From: Adiantum capillus-veneris
Lineage: Eukaryota; Streptophyta; Polypodiopsida; Polypodiales; Pteridaceae
Direction: 5' to 3'
NCBI GenBank assembly: GCA_014529385.2
Contig: CM043945.1
Coordinates: 150,861,241 to 150,925,240, forward strand
DNA length: 64,000 nucleotides
Position 1 is the stretch's first letter; every line of letters starts with the position of its first letter. Both the position numbers and the translations under genes were made by a program. This document shows positions 53,924 through 64,000 of the stretch, in pieces. The notes beneath the pieces are model-generated. The model was not told the DNA's origin and made no database searches. It saw nothing but the letters and a program-made list of their open reading frames with translations.

Positions 53924-54513
53924 GATGTAGAGTGGGACTTTAGAGGCCAACGCAAAACTCTTCCCGTTTACAATATTGTTCCCTACATTGCAGTGGACAC
54001 TTATGTCGCCCCCAAGATTGTCATTGCGGGCGCAATTGATGTCTGGGATGCCTCGTCTTTTGGTATGGATCTGTCATTCGTGGAGACCTCAACAAGATTA
54101 CCATCAATTGTGTTGCTAATGTGCAAGACCGCTATGTCATTCACACTGCCAGAACCTCGCCCACAGAGCTCCCAACAAAGACGGACATCGGCAAATACAT
54201 CACAATTGGAGCGTTTTCCACTTTATGATCATGTGTGATAGAAGACGAAGTTATTATTGGGAAACGTTGTGTCTTGATGGAAGGGTCCCTTGTGGAGACA
54301 AATGACATTCTTGAGTTTGGGATTGTGCTTGCACCTGACAGAAGGACTCCTGCAGGTGAGCTTTGGGGTGATAACCACGCCTGATTCATACAACAACTGA
54401 AGAATGACAACATAACCATGAATTCTTGCCATATTAAACAGTTTACTTGTAAGCAAAAAAGCTCAAGAAGTTTCTCATGTTGCCAGCCTGAAATATACAG
54501 GGTCATCTTTTAG

Positions 54514-54625
<112 letters not shown>

Positions 54626-54639
54626 GTTCGTGTGCAGAC

Positions 54640-57030
54640 AAGAGGTCAATGTTAAGTTACCAAAAGGAGGTTTTCCTTACCCTTTCAATACTTGGATTGT
54701 GCTAGATTGTCATTCACTGCACACTTTCTCAAATAATCAATGGTTCTGTATACATTTGGTTTGTTACAATGTGCACTTCATGCATCTCATCATGCACTTG
54801 TGAACTTGAAGTGACCACTATAAATATCTCATGTTGTTTTCTTTAATTACAACATGGCTCTCAATCTTTGCCTTCATAGATATCATAGAGTCTATTCACT
54901 TAGTGGCAATGGCAAGAATTCCTTGAAAATATTACACACTTGTCTGCTCAATCACCAACCACTTTTGAAACTTCAATCATCCTTCCTCCAAAATTTTTAA
55001 TTCACATGATGTCAAATTTGTCCCCTTATCCACAGGCTATGTATTTGGCACTCTCCCTAGACATTGGGTAATTGTATTATAGATTTTCCATGTGTGGTCC
55101 ATGTTGTCATTGTAAAACCACACATAATAGGCTTTTTCCCCTTGTCCCAGCCCTTCTAATACCCCAAATGATGGTGTTGTAGTTCCAATACATGTATTTT
55201 TATATTCTTCTTGAGTTTTCTGGCTTGCCCACCCAACTATCCTTGACATTGTACTCTACTACCTCTAAGGACAGTTCAAATTTCCCACATTGTTTTGTGG
55301 ATTTAAGATCCTTTAGTAATCATCCCATAATTTTTATCTCTCTCCAAGATTGTTGACCGTGCATTTTCCTCTTCTTGTATCATTGTCTCTATTGTTTGTC
55401 ACTTGCGTATGATTGTGACATTATCCCCTTCTACATCAGAGCTTCAATAAATTGGGGTTCCTCCAAATTGTTTGATCTACTTCTCTAACTAGCATTGCAG
55501 TAGTAATAGCATGCCCTTGCAAACATTCATCTTGCCAATTTCTCTCAAAAGCTCTACTCCCGTGGTATCTGCCCACCATAAATGCAAGTGTCCACACTCT
55601 ATATCAATGAGTTTGCAAGATCTGACATACTTGTATTGTATAATTTGAACATTTGTTTATTTCCTTCTCCAGCTAGACAATTGGCATGCTTTGTCTCAAC
55701 TAAGTTTGTTGTGAGAATTGATTAAATATACTCTATCCCTTGTATTAATATCTCTATCTTAACCTCATACAAATAGCATTTCATAAAATTGCCACTCATA
55801 ATCTACTTACTACTACAAGATACTTTCTTCAACTATGGATATTGAACATGGCACCAACTTAACCAACCATCCATTTGTGGAATGTTCACACCTAGTACCT
55901 TGTTAGTGGCCCACCATGAACGGATCCATCTATACATGGTTGTGGCTTCTTTCTTACTCCTAGCACATTGTTGTTAGTAGGTCGCCGTGCAACAAACTTT
56001 TGTAGCATAGCTATCCGGCACTAACATATTGTCAATACTTAGTGAAGTGACTCGGATGGGGCACCAACGAAACAAGCAAACCATCACTCAATGATCAAAA
56101 AAATTGCATATTTCCTTCTCACCACTCTAGGTCATAAGGCTATTTTGATACTCAAACAAAGTTGAAAGGCAACAAAACTTTAGGAGGAGGTCTAAGACAC
56201 CTAGGGGCACTATCCTACCAAGCCTGGTTGCAATCCAACAAGGTACCAAAATCACGATCCATCATGATCAAGGTCCTAAAAACTATAATAGAACTACACA
56301 GAAAGGTTTCCCTATGGTCTAGGAACACTCTCCTATGGTCGAAACGTTAAAAAATAGTGATTAAGCACTCAAATTTGAATATTAGGCTTACTAACATGTA
56401 TTTGTGAGCCTCAAAAAAACTAATAATGCTTCCACTTCAATGAAAGAGCAAAGCGAGAGGAACACAATGTAAGTTTTGGAATTGAAAACAAATTACCCAA
56501 TCATTAGTTATGTGGATTACAAGTTGGAGCTTTGTGGTTGCTTGAGCATACGTACAGCAGAGCTCTTTTCTTCCCCAAAGATAAGCCTCCTTTTCACATT
56601 AAGGTTATTGACTTTTATACCTAGGGCTTTCTAAATGACCAGTGGCTAGCTCAGATGGGCGTTTACACATATCATGACAGAATTACAACTCAAGGAATCG
56701 ACCTACTACTCTAGAATCAGGATGTACACATAATGTAGCTACACTAGCTCAAAAAAAATAATAGAGTACAAATATGGTGTCTAGCTAATTGTTCAACAAG
56801 GTGGGTGCTTGTTCAGTCAATCCGCCAACATTCCGCCCTTCCTAGCTTATGTCATTCCCTTGACACGACCATTTGCAATCTTGTTGTTAGGGTTGTCTTC
56901 AGCTTTGTTGTCAAGGCTAATCTTTAGCTTTGTATGCTTTGTGGTTGATGATTTCCCCCCCTACCTTGAGTGATTCATATATGTTGTGTTGTTGTTTATA
57001 TGAGAGTTGAGTTTTGATTGTTGAGTCAAC
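54640..57030. other. Unassigned DNA, possibly decayed minus-strand coding
   Basis: Minus-strand readings give stretches such as Q-E-E-E-N-A-R-S-T-I-L-E-R-D (near 55360) and an open frame at 55249-55037, separated by many stops. No domain recognised. It may continue the eroded element at 57039-61256. Confidence 0.3.
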
Positions 57031-57038
57031 TTTGCATC

Positions 57039-60000
57039 TCATTGCTCATTCTCCTCTTTGTTGCCAATCTTGGCCGCGAAGATGGATTTTGATGTGTCTC
57101 CCTTTGTCATTGATTTGATGATGGACCCACTCTTGGTATCTTGCAATACTTCACTAGCTTTAGCACTGTTAAGCTCCGTGTATTTGTTGTTGAGAGATTT
57201 CTTGTTGAAGTTGTCATTGTTCGTCTGTTGTCTTTTTATGACATTCTTCATTTTGCCTATGTTTGATGAAGCTCGGTTGTTGTCGTTGAAGGTAAGATCT
57301 TCTGTTAATAAGTATGTTGGGATCTGTAGCTATTGCTCCAAGTTTTTGATGATTGATTTGGGTAGCCATTTTCTTATTGCTGATGTAAAAGGAATATATA
57401 CAATAAGATGATGATAAGGGTGAAAAATAAGTGCCTCTGGTATACGCTTTTATTGGAGTTGAGCATTTGAACTTGAAGTACCTATTTATACAAGGTGAGT
57501 GCTTCAAAAAAACAAAGGAAGAGTGCCTAATGCAAGTGCCAATTATGGGACACTCTATATGCATATGAGAAATTTATTGAACAAAAACATGCAGTGTGAA
57601 ACGGGGATTTGATTGGTGCTTCAAGGAACAAATGTAGCACATGTGGCATCAAAGGATGTTGCAATAGCTTCCACATTTCCAAAAAGGGTTTTCAATGTAG
57701 AATCTTCTCCACTCATATCTCATTGTGCTCAATGTGTGAATGTCTTTTGGAATTCCTCCTTCATTCACAAGATTTAGAATACATAGACCTTGATTCTTAT
57801 GCTCACATATACGAGCATGATTGACACAACAAAAATATGCTCAACTCTTCCAGCTTGATCAATACCTAGAATAGCTAAGATGCTTAAACCACAGAGAATA
57901 TTACTTGAAGCTTTGGGACTAATGCCTTGCTCATTTAATGGCTTAGCTACCCAACTCTATCTTTTATGTTATGTATTTTTAATGGCAACTTGGACTTATC
58001 TATTCAAGACCAGAAACCCAATTCCATAAGTTCTTGAGATTTAGGCCTCTTTCATTGTGTTGGTTTATGGATACCACCATTTTTTCCAGTAGGTTGGCAT
58101 ACTTTGTCTCTTCTCCGACTTGCTTGTCATATGTTGACACTACTTTGTGAAATTGGCTCTATGGCTATAGTAGGGACTGATGGAGACTTTGTTTTATCTC
58201 CCATGTGATGCGGTTGTCAATGTGTGTGGGTTCTTTGTGATTGATTTACCACTAGCGATTTTAGAACCCACCTTGTCTCTGGTCCTTATGTGACCGTTCT
58301 TTGCATTTGCTCCATTTTTTGATGACTTGATGGGCACTAGGCTTTGGTATCCGCACTTGATGATTACATTTGTAAAAGCCTTGCTTTTGTAGTTAAAGAT
58401 GAGGAGGTTGTAGGAACCTTGGTGGTGATTGAATTTTGTCGGCTCTTCTTTGTATTTTCGTGCCTTTGGTTGGAACCTTGTGCTACATGACTACTAATAT
58501 TTGTTGTTCTAGGTTAAGCTGCTACTTTTGGTAATTATATTCAAGGGTGACCTTCATAAAATCCTTGGACCTCGAGTAGTCGGATCGGAATCATCCGATG
58601 TTGTACTTGTCTCTGTTGGCTAGCTTGGTAGAAATATCACTTTGGTACCCATACTTGTCGCATCTCTTCCTTCTTCAAAGGTTTTTTTTAGTTCCTTTTG
58701 CGGTTGTTATATCTTCTGTTTGACGTGTTTGTCTTCTGTTGATTGCTTGGATTTCTCTTTGTAGAATTCTTCTCTCAAGGTAAGTAGGTTTAGGCTGTTA
58801 CCCTAGGCCTTTTGGACCAAACATTGGTGTTCCCCTAGAAGTAGCCTTGATAAGTAATTGCCTCATTTGATGCTACCTACCTTGTCACCTTTTGTTATTG
58901 AGGTTGAACCTATGCTTGATGTAACCAGACTAGATCTTTAACTTTGATGTGCTCTTTGAATACCAACAGTTGGTTGAGTCTCTTTGACTTCTTCTGGAGG
59001 ATTTTTTGAGATGAAAACTTTGGTTGATAAATTTTTTGCTTTGGTTTCCATTGCATTGTCGATGGTGTGGCTCTTGATGTAGAGGCTATAAAGTTTGATA
59101 GAGGCTTATTGAAGGTAAAATCATCTCGCAAGGTTGATCTGATTCAGTGTTTAGGCTTAGCTTTACATTTTTTGCAATGCTGGTTGCTCCTTTTTTGCAA
59201 GGACTTGAGGTGCTTTTGGGGCTTTTGGTGGAGTTGTTGTTGAAGCTTTTCCTTGTGGTTGAAAGAAGATGTCCATCCACCTTTTTGTCAAGACCAGAAT
59301 CTCCTTGATATTATGGGAGTTGATTATGTAGAAAGTGTCCTTGAACTCCCCACTACTCAACTTGAGTACGATTTTTGCCATACCAAAGCGTGACGAATTG
59401 GATTTTTTGAACTTGTGTACACTATCTCCTTTTTCATTGTCAATTGTGTCACATTGATAGAATGCAAAATTCTTTTCTCTTGTTCCATTGCCTCCTTCCA
59501 TATTTTCTCTGTCTGTTTAGTGATATTTGCCTTAATATCCTTTTTAGTTTGAACACTTAGGCTTTCTTGTGTGGTAGAAGGTCTAGTTTTGGCTTCAAGG
59601 GCTGTGATATCGGGCACTATAGTTGATGCACCCAGGGGCTCTTCTAGAAAATGCAAGAATTAGGGCTTTAGAGTCCCCCATTGGTTTCTCAACTTTCTCT
59701 TTCTCTAGTTCTACTCGCTTTCCCTTACTGTCTTTGTGTGCTTTTTGTAGCTCTACCTTCAATTACTCAATCTCGTGTTGGTAGGTTTCCTCTTTTTTCA
59801 TGAAACTCATAGAGAATTCCCTTATATGAATCTCATACAACTTTAGGTCCAATTTTTAGCTCTTTGTTCTTTTTTCCCAAACCCTTCCATGTATCATTTG
59901 TTCCTTGTAAATTGAGCACTCATGGATTGGTTCAAAGTTGGTTTAGGAGTTGAGTGTGTTCTTGGTATCTAGACTCCGCTTGTGTCAATTGAGTGTTAGC

Positions 60001-61256
60001 AATATCAAGGTACAACTTGGAGTCTTTAAGCACATGCACTTTGTGTTGTGCAAAGCGATAGTCACATTTTGAAGCCGCTATTCCTAGTGCTCACTTTCTA
60101 TAGGCAATTGGTCCATGACTTAAATCAAACCTGAAATCTCCTTGATTTTGCTTTGGTTTTGCTCTTTCAACTCTTGAATCTCCTTCTGAGATTTTTCATT
60201 CATCTCGTTATAATCTTCATTGAAAGCATTTATAGCCTCTAGCCTTGTTGTAGTGATCCTAAGTGTTTTCTTGAGAGTTTGATTTAGGCTTTACTTAGCA
60301 TATACTTCTTCTACTACTTTTCCCATAACCTAGTCCACATACTCCACATATTCATCAATATCTTCTAGAGGATCCATCTAAGAAACATGGGCCTCTTCTT
60401 GCCCATCTATACCAGCTCTTTCCTCCTCATTGTTCTCCTCCTCTTTCCTTGCTTCTAGATCCTCTAGATTTTTATCTTGATGTTTAATGTATGCCAACTC
60501 CATGTGCATATCCATATCTTTGTGCAGCATCATGAACTTCTTCTCTTTATCAATGGCAGTGTAACATGCTTGTAGAAAATTATGGAAGTTCTTGTTGAGC
60601 TTCTAGAGTCAATAAGGTTGGTGAGAGGTGGTGGAAACTTTTGGTATATGTTCATTGGTGGTTTCAGACACTTCTACCTCTCTTTCCTTGGTTGCTTACT
60701 CATTCTTGACTTGAGCATCTCTGGCATCATTTTCCTCCTTTTGCATGTGGGATCTCTCTTCTTTTGCGTAAAGTGATTCTAGTCCGACATGTGGATCATC
60801 TCGTTGCCTATACATGGGGTTTGAGTGTGCAACCTTTTTGGGTTTGGTTGCCACAATTCTTCAAAATCTCCTTGCAGTCCTCTCTCAAGATCTTTTCTTT
60901 CCTTCTCTAGGTGTGTAGCCCTTTGAGATGGTTCTTCTACTATTGTAGCAAGTGTGGCACATGCTCTTTTGGTGCCCTTTTTTTATTCTTTTCTTTGCTA
61001 AGTGTGGTTCTTTTTACTACTTCTTGCTCCAATTGTTCTTTGTGGTGTCCTCTGTGGCTTCTTGTTGAGAAACGGTCACTAATGCCTCTTATTCCTCAAG
61101 TTGGCTTACTTTTACTAACCTTCTCCTTAGTCTTGTTGAGACTAGTGGTGCTTGTGGTTGAGGCTCCTCTTCATCTTCATTTTCTTGTTTTAGCAACCAA
61201 TCATTTTGCTTTAGGAGTAGGTGGAAAATGATCCGCTTGTTGGAGTAAATGCCATG
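57039..61256 (-). pseudogene. Unidentified eroded minus-strand coding region, Lys/Glu-rich
   Basis: From an ATG near 61256 (M-A-F-T-P-T-S-G-S) leftward, the minus strand reads in pieces as a polar, Lys/Glu/Gln-rich protein with probable coiled-coil parts. Examples are L-K-K-T-L-R-I-T-T-T-R-L, E-L-K-E-Q-N-Q-S-K-I-K-E and K-K-E-E-T-Y-Q-H-E-I-E. Open pieces include 59656-59357, 59501-59163, 59131-58910, 57564-57214 and 57251-57039. The piece at 59501 has S-S-G-E-F-K-D-T-F-Y-I-I-N-S-H-N-I-K. No RT, integrase, zinc knuckle or transposase motif is seen. It could be the Gag or extra ORF of an unknown element. Function not assigned. Confidence 0.4.
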
Positions 61257-61426
61257 GTTGCTTGCCCATGACTAACACCCTCCACCTACTAGCTCACTAA
61301 CACTATATTGCACCCTTCTCATATGTACAATAAACATAACACATACTCTATCCTTCTAGTGTGCTATTTCCCCCAATTAGTATTCTTTTCTTCTACACAT
61401 TTCCTCATGCATGCACATAGGCACAT

Positions 61427-62194
61427 TGTTAGGAAATAAGACGTAGCTAAATAGATAATAGTGTAGATTACTTAATGGAGAGAGACAGATTTATATACAC
61501 GAGATTATAGAGTAGAGAGAGAGAGAGAGAGAGTACACACGATATACGTGGTTCACCCAATGTGGGCTACGTCCACGGGAAAGCAGCCACTCAATGGCTT
61601 TAGTACTTCAAAACAAGAAGTAGTTTACAAAGGGATTATACCCTTAATGGAGCTCCCGCCTTGCTTCACTCTCACCACCTCACACTCACCTTGTTGCATC
61701 AACTTCACACTATGAAATGTGTGTAGAAATGGCCTCCTTTTATAGGCCAAAACGGCTGCCCTCTCTTATGAGAGACAGCCATGTGTAGCCGCCCTTGTGC
61801 GAATAAGTTCAAATCGGACCCTCCAATCCGCCCATGTGTGGCCACCCTTGAGAAGACAAGTCCGCTTTTGAATTCGGCCACCGGCCATTGACTTCCCACC
61901 ACCGGCCACCGGCCATTGACTTCTGACCACCGGCCATCGGCCATTGACTACCGGCCACTAGCCAACCGACCGGTTGTTTTCCGACCACTTTCCGGCCGCC
62001 GTCCGGCCATAATATTCCGGCGAAAAAGAATATTCCGCCTTTAAAGTTTCCCCTGATTCTTGTCCGTGAAAATTTTGGTTTCCGGTGAGTGATTTTCCTT
62101 CACGCACGATGGCTTCTCCTCATAATGGGGGCCTTACAAATGTGCGCTTTTACCACAGAAAATTACAAGGGTAAATCAGGCTCCATACTTAACA
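61427..62194 (-). repeat. 3' LTR of copia copy 3
   Basis: 768 bp, nearly identical to 3551-4273 but with extra sequence around 61950-62035, including AACCGACCGGTTG and a repeated AATATTCC. TATA box at 61736-61746 and short (GA)n at 61513-61533. Confidence 0.94.
61736..61746 (-). promoter_or_regulatory. LTR TATA box, copy 3
   Basis: CCTATAAAAGG on the minus strand, at the position equivalent to copy 1. Confidence 0.65.
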
Positions 62195-62206
62195 ATCTCC
62201 CACTTG
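62195..62206 (-). other. Polypurine tract, copy 3
   Basis: CCAAGTGGGAGAT-type sequence immediately before the LTR start TGTTAAG on the minus strand, as usual for plant copia elements. Confidence 0.8.
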
Positions 62207-62254
62207 GAGACTGATCTCCAAACCAAACCTGTGACTGCTTTCCATTCTGGCTTC

Positions 62255-64000
62255 TTATCCTTGAATGCCGATTGAAGATGAGCAAAAGCTCAACTTCTCC
62301 TTGTTGACCACCTTTGTAAACATGTCTGCAGGATTTTCACTTGTATGCACCTTTCCTAGCTTTAGTTGTCCCTCTTCCAAAAGAGTGCGTATGAAGTGAT
62401 ATCTCACCTCAATGTGCTTTGTCCTTGAATGAAAGGCTGAGTTCTTCGCAAGATGGATAGCGCTTTGGCTATCACTGTACAAGACACAATTGTCTTATTT
62501 GAATCCAAGCTCTTCTAAGAATCTGTGAAGCCACATAATTTCTTTGCTTGCCTCCGTCATTGCTACATACTCTGCTTCCGTGGTAGAAAGTGAAACCACT
62601 TTCTGCAGCTTTGAAGCCCAGCTTACTGCTGTGCCTCCAACCGTGAACACATAGCCAGTAGTGCTCCTTCGAGTATCTTTGTCACCTGCCATATCTGCAT
62701 CAGCATACCCTTCTAGAAAAATATCAGTTCCTCCAAAATACAAAGCATTTGTTGTTGTCCCTTTTAGATACCTAAGTATCCACTTCACAGCTTGCCAATG
62801 CTCTTTACCTGGGTTGTCCATGAACCTACTCACAACTCCCACTGCATGTGCAATGTCTGGCCTTGTCCAGACCATAGCATACATTAGAGAACCTACCACT
62901 GCAGCATATGGAAATTTAGACATATAGGCTATCTCCTCTTGTGTCTTTGGACACATATCCTTCGTTAGTTTAAAATGACCAGCCAAAGGTGTAGAAACTG
63001 GTTTTGCATTTTGCATTGCAAACCTTTCTAGTACCTTCTTGATGTAATCTTCTTGAGATAGCTTTATTGTCTTCTTCGTCCTGTCCCTTGATATTTTCAT
63101 ACCAAGTATCCTCTTTGCAGCACCTAAATCTTTCATTGAAAAAGATTTGGACAGCTCCTCTTTTAGGTCTTTGATGTCCTGCATGTTAGCACTTGCAATC
63201 AACATGTCATCAACATACAACATTAGGATGATGAATTTCCCATCTCCCAAATTCTCCATGTAGACGCAGTAATCCGAGTTGCATCTTGTGCATCCATGAT
63301 CCAACATCCATCGATCAAACTTCAAGTACCATTGTCTTGATGCTTGCTTTAAACCATACAAGCTCTTCTTTAATCTGCAAACCATTTTCTCCTTACCTTT
63401 TACTTCATACCCCTTTGGTTGAAGCATGTGGATTTCCTCCTCTAAGTCACCATGAGGGAATGCCGTATTTACATCCATTTGCTCGAGATTTAGATCATGA
63501 GCAGCCACAAGGCTTAAGACAAGCCTAATTGAGTTCATTTTTACAACAGGAGAAAATATTTCATTGAAGTCAATACCTTTCTTTTGAGAAAAACCTTTTA
63601 CCACAAGCCTAGACTTGTACCTTTTCTTCCCACCTTCTTCTTCCTTTAGCTTGTACACCCATTTGTTTTGAAGTGCCCGCTTACCTTTAGGCAACTCAAC
63701 CAACTCCCATGTTTGGTTGTGATGCAGTGAGTCCATCTCCACTTGCATGCTCTTCAGCCATTCTTCTTTGGATTCATGTTGCATAGCTTCTTCATATGAT
63801 TCCGGCTCTCCAGAATCTAAGATCAAGAGATGGTTGAATGAAGGAACAAACCTTTCTGGAGGTCTACTTGCTCTTGTAGATCTTCGGGGAATAGGTTGAG
63901 GCTCCTCATTTGGTTGACGTTGTTGCACATTGTCACCGTTTGCAGTCCTTGAGTCTTCACCGTCCTCAAACTCCATGTACTCATCACCTGTTTCTTTTGT
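62255..64000 (-). pseudogene. copia reverse transcriptase / RNase H, copy 3, one nonsense codon
   Basis: From the right edge the frame is open for more than 490 codons to 62495. It carries A-F-P-H-G-D-L-E-E-E, G-L-K-Q-A-S-R-Q-W, the catalytic box L-Y-V-D-D-M-L, V-G-S-L-M-Y-A, and RNase H motifs Y-A-D-A-D-M-A-G-D and S-T-T-E-A-E-Y-V-A. A TAA follows E-E-L-G-F-K where related elements have Gln; the same frame then continues D-N-C-V-L-Y-S-D-S-Q-S-A-I-H and ends near 62255 after M-F-T-K-V-V. The single CAA-to-TAA change is the only defect seen inside the window. Confidence 0.9.

Larger units (their letters stand above)
49855..54491 (+). pseudogene. gammaCAL: gamma-carbonic-anhydrase-like (gammaCAL) pseudogene, split by copia copy E
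   Basis: Exonic-type sequence lies at 49855-49999 and 53924-54491. When copia E and one GATGT are ignored the frame continues as V-K-S-F-G-D-V-E-W-D-F-R-G-Q-R-K. The second part shows Y-V-A-P-K-I-V-I-A-G, R-G-D-L-N-K-I-T, G-K-Y-I-T-I-G-A, M-E-G-S-L-V-E-T, P-D-R-R-T-P-A-G-E-L-W-G, then F-L-P-Y and T-V-Y-L near the end. This left-handed beta-helix protein family belongs to the carbonic-anhydrase domain of plant mitochondrial complex I. A frameshift near 49945, a frameshift or small insertion near 54060, TGA near 54233, a stop after N-H-A, a deletion near 54415 and further stops abolish function. No intron is visible, suggesting a processed copy. Confidence 0.85.
61427..64000 (-). mobile_element. 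Ty1/copia retrotransposon copy 3 (partial, 5' part outside window)
   Basis: Same family as copies 1 and 2. The 3' LTR (61427-62194), purine tract, RNase H and RT are inside the window; integrase, protease, gag and 5' LTR lie beyond the right edge. The left flank CACAT (61422-61426) should recur as the target duplication after the 5' LTR. Confidence 0.93.

Noticed and set aside
54141-54506. Minus-strand frame over the gammaCAL remnant
   Set aside because: The plus strand carries the recognisable beta-helix protein; the minus frame is its shadow.

Overview
The window is repeat-rich nuclear DNA of a plant, probably an angiosperm. It holds Ty1/copia and Ty3/gypsy LTR retrotransposons, long (CT)n, (AC)n and (TA)n microsatellites, and a broken copy of a gamma-carbonic-anhydrase-like (gammaCAL) gene, a family belonging to plant mitochondrial complex I. 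I see no intact host gene, no tRNA or rRNA gene, no CRISPR array, and nothing bacterial or organellar. The species cannot be named from the sequence.

Layout. (1) 1-4273: minus-strand copia copy 1, cut by the left window edge, with 5' LTR, tRNA-iMet-type PBS, complete gag and damaged pol. It sits inside (2) 4274-9209, plus-strand gypsy copy A, which has protease-like domains, a W[VI]PK-repeat tail and a 3' LTR but no RT or integrase. (3) 9210-12902: unassigned DNA, a minus-strand gypsy integrase remnant, and a tandem repeat with palindromic cores. (4) 12903-16916: copia copy 2, plus strand, same family as copy 1, flanked by AAGTT target duplications and internally deleted. (5) About 17200-26137: plus-strand gypsy copy C with an unknown first ORF, gag, protease, RT, RNase H, two H2C2 modules, an integrase that has lost its core, a second protease-like domain and a W-PK tail. 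(6) 27382-36666: gypsy copy B, minus strand, same family as A, bounded by two LTRs with ATCTC target duplications. (7) 36672-42700: poly-C tract, a gag start, a tandem array of about 153 bp period, a TATA box, a second palindrome-core array, and a foldback. (8) 42770-46430: CCAAT-rich DNA and a truncated copia copy D. (9) 46430-49850: mostly featureless DNA and microsatellites. (10) 49855-54491: gammaCAL pseudogene split by copia copy E (50000-53923, GATGT target duplications). (11) 54640-61260: eroded DNA that looks minus-strand coding and that I cannot identify. (12) 61427-64000: copia copy 3, minus strand, same family as 1 and 2, nearly undamaged.

How the pieces relate. Copies 1, 2 and 3 are one copia family; 1 and 3 look recent. 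Copies A and B are one gypsy family that carries gag and protease but no polymerase, so it would need enzymes from a partner. C shares their protease, second-protease and W-PK layout and still has (broken) RT, RNase H and integrase, so C-like elements are candidate partners. The shared second retropepsin-like domain and the W[VI]PK tail are the least familiar architecture here. The two tandem arrays (about 153 bp, and about 285 bp with a palindromic core) are the least familiar non-coding structures.
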